Part shown: in pieces, positions 11,960 to 24,360 of the stretch
Layout: every line of letters begins with the position of its first letter
Numbering within the stretch: the stretch's first letter is position 1
DNA from: Geosiphon pyriformis
Taxonomy: Eukaryota; Glomeromycota; Glomeromycetes; Archaeosporales; Geosiphonaceae
Direction: 5' to 3'
Length of the DNA stretch: 64,000 nt
Assembly (NCBI GenBank): GCA_016748015.1
Contig: JAAOMT010000577.1
Location: forward strand, 478,666-542,665
Position numbers and translations under genes: made by a program
Notes under the pieces: model-generated
The model's database searches: none
What the model saw: the letters and a program-made list of their open reading frames with translations, nothing else
What the model was told of the DNA's origin: nothing

Positions 11960-12330
11960 TTCCAATTTTGTACTGCCTAATAAATAGTAAAACATTCCAA
12001 ATTTGTTGTGCTGTATATTTTTTCTGTTAGGCTGGTGCTGCAACTAGCATAAGCAATTGGATGCTTTCTGTTGTCTGGCTCTATTTGGAATAGGACTACT
12101 TCTAATGAATTTTTCAAGACATTTGTTGTAACAATAAACTGCTTATTAAAGTCGAAATAAATTAGTATTGGTGCTGTAATAAAACATTGTTTAAAGTAGT
12201 CAAATGCCTCTTGCTGATTTTTTTCCATATATACAGCATGTATTTTAACAATAGGTAATGAAGTGGTTTCACGATATTAAAAAATTTTTTAACAAATCTG
12301 TAATAGTATTTAGCCAGTTCTAAGAATTTT
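11960..12330 (-). pseudogene. RNase H region of element A (broken)
   Basis: An 83-residue open stretch at 11977-12228 contains QQEAFDYFKQCF and PDNRKHPIAYAS, typical of the gypsy RNase H that follows RT. The metal-binding Asp in the usual TDAS motif reads TTNVL here, again an Asp-to-Asn change. It degrades the RNA of the RNA:DNA hybrid during reverse transcription. It lies directly after the RT remnant in the minus-strand reading order. Confidence 0.8.
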
Positions 12331-12399
12331 CTTAGTTTTATAGATTAGTTGGAACTAAAAACTTTCTAACTTTTTGTATTTTGTTCAGATTGGGCTTGA

Positions 12400-13020
12400 C
12401 TCTATTTTTGCTGATTATATGTCCTAGAAATTTCAGCTCAGTTTTTCCGAAAAAACATTTATTAGGGATGAATTTTAGTTTAGTTCTCTAAAAATGTTCA
12501 AAAACTTGTTAAAGATAAAGCAAGTAATTATCAAATGTTTCCAAGAACACATTGGTGTTATTCAAATAGACTACTACTAATTTCCAAAGAATTTCTTTGT
12601 ATACTACATCCATAAGATATTGGAAGGTAGCAGAAGTATTACACAGTCCAAAGAGTATTACATTGAATTTAAAGTTTCTATTTTGCATAGTAAAGACCAT
12701 TTTTTTTTTGTCTTTGGGATCTATTTCTATTTGCCAATATTTACTGGCTAGGTCTAATGATAAGAACCATTTTTTGTTGCCTAAATTGTCCAATATTTCT
12801 TGTATAAGGGGAATAAAGTAATTATTGTTATGAGTGATGCTATTTAGTTTTTGGTAATCTACACAAAACTGTATTTTTTTATTTTTCTTGGTAATTAATA
12901 CCACTGAAAAAAACCAAAAGCTTAATTATTCTTTAATTAGTCCATAATCTAACATTTATTGTACTTCTTTTTTAATCAAATTATTATCTATTAGGATTAC
13001 TTAATATGTCTATTGTTTAA
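12400..13020 (-). pseudogene. Reverse transcriptase of element A (broken)
   Basis: A 131-residue open stretch at 12509-12904 reads FCVDYQKLNSIT, then FLSLDLASKYWQIEI, then FGLCNTSATFQ. The polymerase box is YLNN at 12557-12568 where active enzymes have YxDD. Both Asp codons became Asn through G-to-A, so the polymerase is catalytically dead. The rest of the thumb and connection is interrupted by stops. Confidence 0.85.
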
Positions 13021-13559
13021 TAGAGTGGGCATCTTCTGTATTAATCTAATGTTTTACAATGTCTGTATGTCTGAACTTATTTTTGTTGGCAAAAATATCA
13101 GTTTATTAATTTAACAGAACCTTAAGTTGCATTTGTTGCAAAATGTTTAAGTTTTCCAAATTCAATTTATTAATTTTTTCTGGTGTAAACAAGTAATTTT
13201 CTTTTGGCAAATTCTATACTTGTAAGGTAATGTTGCAAAATAAAAACAATTGCATAAAATCCAGAATAAGCTGGAGTTCTTTAAAATTTTGAATATCTGG
13301 AAAAATAGAACCAATAAGAGTTCTCTCAGGAATTTCGATCACATTTTTGGTAGAATTTTAGATAAAAATTTTGAAATGTTTATGAGTTTTAACAAGTATG
13401 TATAGATTAACAATATCAGTTAGAAAACAAATTTCTGGATCAGTTTCAAATAGTAGGACTTGGTCTTGGATTTTTTAATTCACTTTGAGAATGTATTGTT
13501 GATATAGAGAAATAGAAATAACTGTATTAGTATAAATAAGTTTTACTTTGTCACTGTTT

Positions 13560-13990
13560 TTCTTAATAAAATTAACTGTTATGTTCTCTCTTTTATTTGA
13601 TCCAAATTCTTTAATTTTTTTAGCAGTGAAACTTAATTTTTTGTGTATGATAACTGAAGTTAATTGGAGTATTTTTACAAGAGATTAAAAGATAGCTTGG
13701 GCAATCTTTTCTTGTGAGTTAATTTTATAAAGTTTATCAAAATTGTTCTATAATATTACAATAATGTTTTCAGTATATCCAGTGTTGATAATTTCTCTTT
13801 TTACATCAATTTTTTTCTTTGTAAAACTATGACCTAAATGCTACTTGTACCATTATACTAATAAGAATTTTTAATGCTATTTTGAGATTTAGTTTTACTA
13901 AGGAGTATGAAGCTATAACTATAAATAATTGTCCAAAGTATTTTAAATTGAAATTAGCATTAGTTTTATGCATTTTCCAGAGCATATTTT
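13560..13990 (-). pseudogene. dUTPase-like domain of element A (broken)
   Basis: In minus-strand order I read an LKIALKI segment (after motif 1), then QVAFRS...TKKKIDV (motif 2, from a family form like SRSxLAKKGI). Next come EIINTGYTENIIVIL (motif 3, usual GxIDxGYxGxI), QEKIAQAIF (motif 4, IAQ) and AKKIKEFGS (motif 5, RGxxGFGS). The order and spacing are those of trimeric dUTPases, which turn dUTP into dUMP. The catalytic Asp of motif 3 reads Asn. It lies between the zinc ribbon and RT, as in elements B and C. Confidence 0.7.
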
Positions 13991-14639
13991 TTTATTATTA
14001 TTACTGTACTATTTTAATTTTAATTTTTTGGAAAAATTGGGATAAACAAAATACTGTTCTATTTTAATAGTCTTATTTAGCTCTTGAAATGACAGATTTT
14101 TTCTAGTAAACTTATATTTCTCTTTTGGTTTTGGTAGTTTAATGATAGAATATAGTATTCTTAGAAGTGAATTAAATATAAGATTATATTTATTATAGTA
14201 TTAAAAATAACAAGAAATCAAGCAGTGATCACACAGTTTTGTATTAAGATCTGCTAGTTTTTGTTTCTGTTTTTCTTAAGTTGGAACCAGTTTTTGGTAC
14301 TAGTCTTGAAATGTTTTAGAATCATTTGTGAATATGTCATTTATTTTTTTGATTATTACTGGAGCATTTTTTATAATGCATATTTTCTTAATAGTAGTTC
14401 TTTCTTACTTGGCCATAATTATTTTTCAAATTTTTTCTTTATCATAGAGATATAAGTTTAGTTGGTTTATTGCTCGACTATATGCTGTAGTAAACAGAAT
14501 GTCTTTCCTAACTCAGTCATTTATTAGAATAGTGTATTGACACAATTTGTCATATGTTTCTTCTTTGTCTGAAACATTATTCTATAATCTTTTATTTGGT
14601 AAAATTTTACCATATGCAAAACATGGTGTATTGTCCTAT

Positions 14640-14930
14640 TTGTCTTGTTACTTAAGTCATTTATATTATTCTAATATACAAAATTAGCAGTAATACTTGG
14701 TAGCTGTTGGCCATACTTTGTCATCTATAATGCAGATGCCTATTAACAATAATTTTTTTTCACAATTAATGCAGATTAATTTTGGAGATTGATAGGGTTG
14801 ATTTTTTTGGTTTGGTACTAGATATATTGATGGTGATAATTGAAATTTTTCTTTAGTCTTTCTTTTACCTTTTTTTTCCAAGTAGGGAGTGGTAAAAGTT
14901 CTGTTTAAAAATCGTCCATCCAAAAAACTT
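14640..14930 (-). pseudogene. Zinc-ribbon-like segment of element A Pol
   Basis: The 79-residue open stretch at 14684-14923 contains PKLICINCEKKLL, a GICIID segment and TATKYYC. The same CxxC...C...YYC pattern is found in B (19140-19270) and C (31330-31450). It lies between protease and dUTPase. I recognise it only as a segment seen in glomeromycete gypsy-like polyproteins; its function is unknown. Confidence 0.55.
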
Positions 14931-15237
14931 GGTACATTTTTAAAGTTGGTTGAGAAATAAGTTTATCAAATTCAATTAATAGTTGTTCTGGAGTTGTTTT
15001 TTGGAAGTGTTTACATATTGTGAATACTTAAGCATATTGTTTGTTAAAAGTTATCTGGAGTTCTTGTGTGTTCTAATCTAATGTAATGTGAACTTTTATT
15101 GGCCAATCATTTTCCATAAAAGCCTAATATTGTGTGGCTTCTATAATAAGCATTTTGGTAAGAATTTGAATTCTGCTGATTTTAAATAGAAAATTGTCAA
15201 TTTTTTCTTATAAAGGTTTTTGTATTTTTATTTATGG

Positions 15238-16238
15238 TGTTATTTATAAAAAAAAGCACAAAAAAAACAGTAGAAAAAACAGATAAAAAAAATAAACCAA
15301 TAAAAAAATAGTATTAAGCATATGAATATATTATTGCTGAATTATGACATATTGTTCAACAATATAAGCAATATCAGTAAATTATGACATATTATTTAGC
15401 AATATGAGCAATATCAATAAATTATGACACATTGCTTAATAATGTAAGCAATGTCAATAGATTAGAGCACATCACTTAGCAATATAAACATTGCTTAAAA
15501 AATTATAGCATATTGCTTACAAATGTGTAAAATTTTATAAAACATTAATTATGTATATATAGTAAGAGTATTAGAAGCAAAAAAAACAGAATTCACAGCT
15601 AGAACATAGTTAGAATTTCTGGTTAAGAAACACAGTTAGAAGCAGTTTAAAATCTATATCATATATTAATAAATTATTAATTATCTCTTAAATTTATGTT
15701 ATCAGCACTTAATTAAAGAATATTAAATTATTTCTATTCTATCAACATTTTATGTTAATAGAATTTAATACTTAACTATACTAAAACAATAGTTCTTGAT
15801 CATGGCTATTGATGAGATATTAATTTATTTATTTTTTTATTTTTTATTTTATTTTATTTTTGTTTCATTAATTTACTAACTAATTAAAAAAAACTAATGC
15901 ACAGAATACTAATATCAAGATATAGTACTAATAAAAAATCTAGAAATAAGATTAGACACTCATAATTAAGGATAACTTACTAGAAAATACTTGTCACTAA
16001 GCTAAGAAAGAAATTAATAGAATATAGATATTCTGGAAAATGATGAATAACAAAGCACATCAACTCAAAAGTTGAAAAAAACACTAGAAACATCACCAAA
16101 AAATATTATTATTAAATCTTTGTTCATTATACAAAAGACTCAACTAAAACCTTCAAATATTACTTATTATATTACTTATCAAGTGCCAAGTTAAAGGTTT
16201 GTTATTTGTATCAACACTCTAAATAATTACTTGTAATA
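15238..16238 (+). repeat. 5' LTR of element B
   Basis: 1001 bp aligned along its whole length with 24361-25262. It begins TGTTA and ends TAATA (TAACA in the 3' copy), the expected inverted ends. It contains about four tandem 40-bp units at 15335-15490, against fewer than two in the 3' LTR, which accounts for much of the length difference. Confidence 0.85.
15335..15495 (+). repeat. Tandem 40-bp repeat in the 5' LTR of B
   Basis: Each unit reads roughly AATTATGACATATTG, then CTTAGCAATATGAGCAAT, and contains an ATTGCT/AGCAAT inverted pair that could fold or bind a dimeric factor. About 3.7 imperfect units are present. The position in the upstream part of the LTR suggests U3 enhancer-like repeats; that role is inference. 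Confidence 0.7.
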
Positions 16239-16240
16239 TT

Positions 16241-16258
16241 TGATACTCTCTGTAAGGT
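16241..16258 (+). other. Primer-binding site of element B (mutated)
   Basis: Two bases after the LTR end the sequence reads TGATACTCTCTGTAAGGT. The less damaged site in element C is TGGTGCTTTCTGTAAAGT. Both fit priming by a tRNA whose 3' end is GCACCA. The two G-to-A changes in the TGGTGC core would weaken priming in B. Confidence 0.65.
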
Positions 16259-16899
16259 ATAATCTAGCAGAAAACCAGTACCAACAGCAATTATCTGAAA
16301 CAGTAACAAAATCAAAAGTAACAAAAACAAATCACTTGGAATTTCCAAAAGCTTTATTTCAATACTATTAACTCCACTTAAAATTAACAAGTAACCATTG
16401 GCCAGCAGAATCAACTTTCAACTTCTATGTCAATAAAAAAATTAAATTTCATTTAAGAGACCAAGAAGATTCAGAAGCAGCACTATATTTCTACAAAATT
16501 ATTTGTTCACTCCAATAATTACAAAAATCAACAGAAAAATTAAGAAACACATCAGACAGAAATTTTTTATTATCTTTGCAGACAACAATAAAAAAAATTA
16601 CAAACACCAGCAGAAACACCAAAAAACATACAACTATTTACTTGAAAGAAACCAAGAGTAGTTTCACTCATTCATCCATTATACCATCACATACCAAAAA
16701 GTATCATAAACATAACATCAGCCAATGTGTTCATATTAACAACAAAAACACTATCAGCAAGAATCACATTTCAAAGTCAACAAGAAAAACCCAACTTACT
16801 GAAAACTTATGGCAATTACTTTGAAGAATTTAAATTGTGATTAGCAACACCATAAAAATTTTAATTACTGCTACCTCAATCTGATTTCGAAGCCATTAA

Positions 16900-17815
16900 T
16901 TATTGAAAAATAACTGATTTAGAAGAAGAAAAAAACAAAGATCAGGAATTTAATTACCAAAACCCAATTCCAGAAAACCCAAACATTTAAACTCTAATTC
17001 AGCAAAACCCAAATAATTCAAACTTAGCTCTTATTATTCCTCAAAACTTATTTTTAGTAATTATAATTGATCTATTACTAGTTGTATCAATTGCTAAATT
17101 ACAACAATAGCTGTAACTACTACCTTAATAACAACAACAATAACAACTTTAACAACAACAACTATTACTAATGACATACACACCAATTGCCAAGTTAGAA
17201 AAGTTTATTGGCAAAGAGGACAATGTCCAAGTTTGGTTTAATGATGTTGTCAAAATAATTACTGCTAAAAATTAGGATAATGTTAGAGTCTTATAAGTCA
17301 TTCCATACTTTTTGCAAAATATTGCCAATTTGTGATATTAAAGCTTAATTAATAAACCTGTTACTTTCAATGTATTTAAAACAGAATTTTTGAAATACTT
17401 TAGTAATAATAACAGCATTAATTGTCTTACAACTGCCTTTATTATCATTAAACAAGAAGATACTGAAGCTATCACCATATATCTAGAACATTTTTATAAA
17501 AATTTATGCCAAATACAAACAATTGACATAAATTACTTTACAGTACCACAGATTTTAAACCAGTTTATTCATAGTTTACATAGTAGTATCTTTCAGTATG
17601 TACATCTATTACATTTACAAACACTCTAAAATACAGTTATACACCAGAAATTTTAAATTGGCCAAGCTAAAAGCCAATTATACCCAAGCTGTTAATCTAG
17701 TAATGAATAGATCATCTGATTTGAATTCTAAATTAAAACAATTCAGTGATTCAATCAATCAGAAACTTAAAGGATACTTAGCTAACAACCAGACAATATA
17801 TCAAACTCCATAATA
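16900..17815 (+). pseudogene. Gag of element B (broken)
   Basis: A Gln-rich stretch (17090-17165, CAA codons with TAG/TAA interruptions) precedes the capsid-like core. The core starts PIAKLEKFIG and runs through VWFNDVVK, TFNVFKTEFLKYFSNNNS and TEAITIYLEHFYKNL to a QTIYQT end at 17813. The same landmarks occur in element C (29330-29987) and, on the other strand, in element A. This is the retrotransposon Gag fold that forms the particle. A frameshift near 17600 and several stops break it. Confidence 0.8.
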
Positions 17816-17884
17816 TTACAATAATTTGAAAGCCTTTAATTAGTTACATCTTTCATTATTATCAACTCATTAATCATGACAGCA

Positions 17885-17937
17885 AAAAATGCATATCTGT
17901 CACAACTGTAGTAAACAAAACTATATATAGATTAACT
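17885..17937 (+). pseudogene. CCHC-type zinc knuckle of element B, His lost
   Basis: Reads CHNCSKQNY then a stop, then IN and C, spacing CX2CX4(H/Y)X4C. The zinc-binding His reads Tyr, a change made by one C-to-T, and an inner codon is TAG. It is the nucleocapsid region that binds element RNA. Confidence 0.65.
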
Positions 17938-18439
17938 GTTATACCAGAATTAATAATCAATGATCAGAAAATTAATATCAAAACCCTGATCACCAATTTT
18001 AAACTCAGAATTATTAATTAAATCAAGAATCATATTAACTCTAATACACCCTAATAATGTAATAAGCCATATACTTACTGCTAATTTATCAGTTCCAAGC
18101 TCCAGTAATATATCAACTATAGTCACAGATTATATATTAGCCCCAACTATTTTAAATACTGCCACCAAATTCAGTTCAAATAACACCCAGAAATCAAATT
18201 CTGAAAATTACTTATACTCAACAAAACTGGAGATTGGCAATAATAATGTACTAACTGATTACCAATTCCTCAAACCAACCATCAGAATCATGCCAGTAAA
18301 GTTCAGAGAGTAAGTACATCCAGAAACCAAATTTTCAGAATTATTTAAGTTTCTTAGTTGTCTCAGAAAATGCTCAACTCAACAAATAAGAATCCAATCA
18401 AAAACAACTTATACTTACCAATAATATTCTACCAACTAC

Positions 18440-18870
18440 TATCATAGAAGATGAATTGCTTGCTACAATCTTTTTTTTTGAAATTAAAGAACCAGTTTCC
18501 ACACCTTATTTCAATAAAGCCACTCTTAAATCAAAACTTATCACTGTCATATATACTAATACCAAAGTTGATGATCAGTTTATCAAACTGATTCTGCATA
18601 GTAAATCAGCTAATAGCATTATTACACAACAATTCATGAACCAATTAAGTCACCAAGTTGATTGTACTGCCAGTGCCAAGATTATTACTACCAATAAAGC
18701 AACTAAAATGCTCATTAGTAAGATTGACAACTTTCTGTTTAAAGTCAATAACATTAAAGTACTAATTAAGATATTGATAATAGAAGCTACCCAATACTAA
18801 GCTCTTGTTGGTAATAATTGGCTGTTCAAAATCAACACAGTGCTTGACTGAAACATCCAAGAACTACAAT
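18440..18870 (+). pseudogene. Aspartic protease region of element B (broken)
   Basis: An open stretch at 18456-18800 holds KLILHSKSANSIITQQFMNQL, where the family form has an active-site D-S-G; here it reads H-S-K. After a TAG the frame continues ALVGNNWLFKIN, a segment also present in C. The protease cuts the polyprotein. Element A was interrupted by B within this same domain. Confidence 0.7.
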
Positions 18871-19139
18871 TGAGCCAAAACAGCCAAAACATTTAAGTAC
18901 TAGCCATTTGTGATTATTTCAAGACCACTACTAACAAGTAATCATTAATTGAGTTTGAGAAAAAAGAGAAAATACCTACCTGAAAAACATATCAAGTATT
19001 ATGAACCAAAGAAGACCATAATAAACTGTCATTAATCCTAAACTGAAAAGAAAAATGCAAAAAAAAAGCAAAAAAAAAACCTAAGCCAACTATTTCCACT
19101 TATATTCTCTATACTATTTCTTATACCAACTTACAGTAT

Positions 19140-19270
19140 TATCAGCCAAAGCTAGTTTGCATTGATTGTGACAAGAAATTGTTATCAATAGACATATGCT
19201 GTGGCAATAACAAGGAATAATTTATGGCAACAAAATACTACTGTTGCTTATGCATCCTTGAATGTTTTGG
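19140..19270 (+). pseudogene. Zinc-ribbon-like segment of element B Pol
   Basis: PKLVCIDCDKKLLSID followed by CCG and later YYCCLCILECFG gives a CxxC...CxxC pattern. It is homologous to the segments in A and C. Function unknown. It sits between protease and dUTPase. Confidence 0.6.
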
Positions 19271-20029
19271 ATAACCAAAAAAAAAAGGAAAATAGAACAA
19301 TAAACTATGTTTTGTCTGTAAAAAAACTCTGTTAGACAAAAAAATGTGAAATAACATTTCTGGTTATGAAAAAATATGCAACAAATTATGTCAATACACA
19401 ATTCTTATAAGTAATTAAGTAAAGGAAGGAATATCAATAAAAGCTGTCTGGAGAAGAGCTGTAAAATATTTGGACAGCTGTTCACATAATAACAATGAAA
19501 TCTAGTAAATAGCAATTGCCAAAATTGAAGGCACATTTTTAGAAGAAATAAAAACAATCAAAAACAATTTATCAGAACCCAAAAAAATCATTTGAATTCC
19601 AAATTTTAATATTACTTTAGACATTATAGATTCAAAACAATTTTACAAATACTATTAGGAATTAGCACCCACTAGAGAAAAGCAAGAGCAACATTTAGAA
19701 CAATTTAATATTTGCTTATATAACTACTGTTTAATTCCATGTGATTTTTAGTATTATAATAATTGTGACATCATTTACAATTCACTACTACACATAATCT
19801 ACTTGATCTCCAAAGAAAAAAAACCAATCAGCAAATATGCAGCAGAATCAAAATCAAAATTCAATCTTAATTTAAACTTTAATAATGATAATAATAACAG
19901 TTCTAATTCTATTTACTATAATAATAACAATAACAATTTAAACTCTGATTATAACTCCAAACAATATATTATGCTCCCAAATCTCTTAATAGAGCAAAAA
20001 CTGAAATAGTTCAGTGATAATGATGAAAA

Positions 20030-20560
20030 TATTATGCCAGAATGAGCATATAATACTGATACAAGGTTTAATTTTAGATATTTTGAAAAAACAACCATTA
20101 AATTAGAACCATATTTGCATACTAGCATTGATCTGAAAATAGTACTGAAAATTCTAGCAACAACAATAATTTAATTAGCATCTATATTTAGTTTAGTAAA
20201 AAAAAGAATCAACATTAGGGGAGAAATAATTGACACAAGATATGTAGAAAATATCATTGCAATGCTACAAAATAATTCAAAAAAACAATATATAATTGAA
20301 CCAAATAAAAAAATAGCACAAACAATATTTCTATTTCTGGTTAAAATAGCCCAATTAGTGTTAGTAAAAACAAAAAAAGAGTTAAAGATTACAGCCAAAA
20401 AAAACGAATTTGAATTAATGAATAGAATAAACATATTATTTAATATGACAGAAAAAGAATCTATTAATAAAGAAAAAATTATTTCTACTAATCAATCAGT
20501 TTTCATTCTATTATATAACTATTATATGTTAATAATAAAAAAGAAAATAAGAGATTAGCC
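20030..20560 (+). pseudogene. dUTPase-like domain of element B (broken)
   Basis: Motif 1 region (20050-20080) reads YNTDTRFNFRYF where element C has GFDLRYP. Motif 2 (20175-20205) reads LASIFSLVKKRINIRG. Motif 3 (20215-20260) reads EIIDTRYVENIIAML with Asp kept. Motif 4 (20300-20330) reads NKKIAQTIF. Motif 5 (20395-20425) is badly eroded. This series and order match trimeric dUTPase, which would lower uracil incorporation in the element's cDNA. A 98-residue open stretch at 20262-20558 includes the second half and a following conserved segment. Confidence 0.75.
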
Positions 20561-21019
20561 CCAGATTTTTGAAGTAAAACCAACTATTTGTGAATTAAGA
20601 AAAATTGGAATCATCAATCTTTACATACTGGCCAAAAACTATAAACACATCAAAATTCTCATCTATAATATAACTGAAGACACCATAGAAATATCAAACA
20701 ATACTAATATCAGATATTTAAGCACTGAAATTGAGGATCAACCACTAAATACAATTCCAAATTTTTTATAATTATGTAAATATGTGGATATCATATCACA
20801 AACTATATATAGATAAAAAGAATGTTATTTGCTCTAATCAGAACAATTAGACCAAATAAACTTAAGAAACTTGGACCCACTTTAACATATGTAACTAAAG
20901 ATGTTTTTTAATAATTTCATTGATATCTTTGCCAGTAAAAACAAATTTGGCAGAACTGATATTATCCAGCATTAAATCAAGATAAAAAATACTATGCCAA
21001 TCAAACAGTAAGCATACTA

Positions 21020-21760
21020 AATACTACCAGTTAGCCATAAGATTATCTGACAAGAAATTAATAGAATATTAGACAATAGGTTAATTCAACTACCAATAAG
21101 TCTATGGTCATTACCAGTAGTACTAGTTCAAAAGAAGAATGAAAAGATCTGCTTTTGTGTAGATTACAGAAAACTCAATAGTATTACTTATGGAGATAGC
21201 TATCTGATTTCATGAATCCAAAAATTATTTAATGTTTTTGGAGGAAAAAAATGATTTTCTATATTAGATTTAAATAGTAGTTATTAACAAGTAACCATAA
21301 ATTCAGCCAATAAAGAAAAAACAACATTTACTACACAAAAAGAAAATTTTGAATTTAATATTATGCCATTTGGTTTAATAAATGTGTCAGCAACTTTTTA
21401 ATGACTTATCAAAATTATGTACACTGAATTACTATGAAAATCAGTAGTAGTTTACTTGAATAACACTAACATGTTCTCAAAAACATTTGACAATCATTTT
21501 TACTATCTTTAACAAGTGTTTGAGAGACTAAGTAAAGCCGAATTAAAACTAAATACAAACAAATGTTTTTTTGGTAAAACAAAACTAAAATTTTTAGGAC
21601 ATATTGTAAGCAAAAATGACATCAAAACAGATCAAGATTGTTAGGAACTTTTTAGTACTAACAAATTTCACAGAATTAAGAGCATTTTTAGAATATACTA
21701 GATACTACTGCTGCTTTATCTAAAACTTCTCTAAACTGGCTTAACTATTCCACCAGTCCA
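21020..21760 (+). pseudogene. Reverse transcriptase of element B (broken)
   Basis: Landmarks in order: ICFCVDYRKLNSITYGDSYL (21140-21200), FSILDLNSSY then a stop for the expected Trp (21255-21290), FNIMPFGLINVSATF (21350-21400), YLNN at 21453-21464 in place of YxDD, and CFFGKTKLKFLGHIVSKN (21560-21615). The polymerase Asp pair became Asn-Asn by G-to-A as in element A, while element C keeps YLDD. Confidence 0.85.
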
Positions 21761-21769
21761 AGCCAAGAC

Positions 21770-22210
21770 TATAAAATATAAATAAACTAAAGCTTAACAA
21801 GAAGCTTTCAATATTTTAAAAAAAAACTTGTTTAAGTTCCAGTACTAATCTATTTGAATTACAACAAATTATTTATTATTATCACTAATGCATCAAGTCA
21901 AACATTGGAAGCTATACTGTCTTAAAGAGGATCAGATAGAAGAAAACACCCAGTAGTATATACTAGCTGAAGCTTAAGTCCAGCTAAAAAAACTATAGAA
22001 CTCTAACATTAGAACATTTGGCTATCTATTGAGCTGTCATCAAATAGAAAAAATACTTGAATCAAAAGTTTGATATATACAGTAATCACAAAGAATTGAC
22101 ATCAATTCAGAAACAAAAATTTGAAGACAGTTATCATACAAGATAGAAAATAGAACTTTCACTAATTATATATATAATATATTATAAAAAAGGAAAAAAA
22201 ACAGAAATAC
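21770..22210 (+). pseudogene. RNase H region of element B (broken)
   Basis: A degenerate stretch with a QEAFNI segment at 21800, an ITNASSQ segment near 21880 (usual form TDAS, Asp to Asn) and a KHPVVYTS-like block near 21940. It then continues through YNLKFDIYSNHKEL-like codons. Stops are frequent. It follows RT directly, as in element A. Confidence 0.65.
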
Positions 22211-22449
22211 TAATGGTTTGTTACAAATGAAATAAATCTAAGAATATTTTAACCCAAAAATATAATAAAAGATGAACATACAAAAATATTTACAACTCCA
22301 ATATTATATTAATATTCAATAATTCAAGAAAAAATTATTTCAAAAAGAACAAAACAACATAAAACAACAATCAAAATATTTTATTACTTACCAAAATATA
22401 CTATATTAAAAAAACAGAAAAAATTCAAATCAATCATTCAAAATAATTA

Positions 22450-23540
22450 AAGAACCAGAAAAAAAAACAATACTATACAACATGCATTCAAATTTGACAG
22501 CAAAACATTTTCATAAAAAAATAATCATGAAAAAAACCAAAAAAAGATATTATTGGTCATTAATATATTCAAACATTATTTAATATATTTAAAATTGTAA
22601 TACTTGTCAAAAAAAAAAGGAACAAGATCCAGTAAACTACTAAGACCAATTAGAGTAAAACAATTATTTAATTGAATTAGAATTGACTTAGTTGAACCAT
22701 TAATAATAACCAGTAGAAACAATCGTTATATAGTAGTAGTTATGAATTATCTTACTAAATAGCCAAAAGCAAAAGCAATTCAAAAAATAGATGTAAAATT
22801 TGTAGCCAAATTTGTTTATTAAGATTTAATTTGTCGACATGGATGTCCAAAAAAATTATTATCAGATCAAAGAACTTACTTTGTGAACAGAACACTAACA
22901 GAATTGAGTTAAAATTTTAGAATTAAGAGATTATTATTATCATCATACTATTTACAAACAAATAGCTTAGTTGAAAAGTTTAACAGAACATTGTGTGAAG
23001 CAATAGCCAAAATTAGCCAAAAAACCAGAACAAATGAAATTTGTTTATACTATCAGTACTATTTGCTTATTAAAAAATGAAACAAAATACTATATAAGCA
23101 ATATTATTTGAATTTATTTATAATAGAACAGCAATATTACCAATTGAAATAAACATCAACACATATCTAATAGAACCAATAACAGAAGCCAATTTAGAAA
23201 AAACATTGCTGAAAAGAACATACAAACTAATAAAAACTTTAGAAAACAAAAGATAAAAAACAGCTAATAATATTCAAAAGTTACAAAAAAAACAAAAAAA
23301 ATAATACAATAACCAATTACTAAATAAACCAGTTAAATTTAGAATTGAAAACAAAGTATTATTACATCATACCAAAGTGAAAAAACAATAGAGTGGAAAA
23401 TTTGACTCCAACTAGAATGAATTATTTTACATTGAAAAAATTTTAAAAAATGGAGCTTATAAACTAAGATAAAACAACAAAATCTTAGCTAAAACAGCAC
23501 ATAAAAATTAATTGAAACCATATTACAATATAGCATTATT
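22450..23540 (+). pseudogene. Integrase of element B (broken)
   Basis: The zinc region contains CNTCQKKK (22590-22615). The core contains IRIDLVEPL (22670-22700), VVMNYLTK (22735-22760, Asp to Asn) and DLICRHGCPKKLLSDQ (22825-22870), then LVEKFNRTLCEAIAK (22960-23010, catalytic Glu kept). The C-terminal part near 23330-23480 has FRIENKVLL and GAYKLR-like segments. Stops occur at several Trp positions. Confidence 0.8.
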
Positions 23541-23735
23541 ATTTACTAATAATATTCTACAACTGAAAGTACATAAAATACTAGTTAAACCAGATAAGAT
23601 TCCACAAGATTTAAAACCAATTATAATCATTGATACAAACATGTTAAAGTAATTAACCAAAATAATATAAAAAAACATAGTATATACAACAAAAACAATA
23701 ACAGAAAAATAGAAATTTCAGACAACATCTATTCA

Positions 23736-24340
23736 ATGGCTCAACAATTATTTTAAGCTGTAAATCAACAACAATTGGATATAGAAATTGTTATCAACCA
23801 CCAAACAATCTGTTATTGGAACACCAAAAAAGAAAAAAAAACAGAAAATACACTATATTAGTGACCACTGAACTCAACAAAACATTGGTTAAATAAAATA
23901 ATAGAAAAAGTGAAAAATACTTTTGAGAAAATACTTATAATTGGCCTAACAGAAAAGTTAATAAAAAAAATTAGAAACACTGAACAAAACAATTTCTAAT
24001 ATTATACTGTTATTATTAATTGAAACAAAAACTAAATATTTAAGAACTATATACTGACAAATCCAAAAAAATATTCAATTAAAAAATAATACAGCAAATT
24101 GAAGACTTTATTAGGAAAAAAACAAACTTATTACTTTATATTAAAACAATCTATTGACTATATATTATATTTCAAAATTATTCAAAAATATTACTACATT
24201 CAAAAATAGAAACAATAATCATTAACTAGTAAGAAAAAATAAACAATTCACAAATAAAAAACATAAAAATCAGAGTTAAACAAATAATATTAAAAAAAAT
24301 AGCAGAATTAATCCAAAATAAAGATTTTGATGGAATTCAA
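23736..24340 (+). pseudogene. Extra open frame downstream of integrase in element B
   Basis: Starts at an ATG and reads MAQQLF, stop, AVNQQQLDIEIVIN, with more stops before the polypurine tract. It shares blocks with the frame at 9640-10320 of element A, so it is a conserved third coding region in this family. Later it contains a hydrophobic IIFQNYSKILL block. I do not recognise a domain. Element C has lost this part. Confidence 0.55.
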
Positions 24341-24344
24341 TATT

Positions 24345-24360
24345 AAAAAAGAGAAAATAA
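24345..24360 (+). other. Polypurine tract of element B
   Basis: A purine run (AAAAAAGAGAAAATAA) ends exactly at the start of the 3' LTR, where plus-strand DNA synthesis would be primed. The corresponding tract of element A (minus strand, at 9628-9642) also abuts its LTR. Confidence 0.7.

Larger units (their letters stand above)
8652..15237 (-). mobile_element. Ty3/gypsy-like element A, pol half (split by element B)
   Basis: Reading right to left: zinc ribbon, dUTPase-like domain, reverse transcriptase, RNase H, integrase, an extra downstream frame, then an LTR. The 5' part (leader, Gag, start of protease) lies at 25263-27471. Placing 25263 against 15237 makes the protease region continuous, so element B inserted into A. 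Stops are scattered throughout and most are explained by transitions. The element cannot be active. Confidence 0.85.

Noticed and set aside
15335-15495. CRISPR-like regular repeats
   Set aside because: Units are contiguous and imperfect with no unique spacers, and lie in an LTR of a eukaryotic element.
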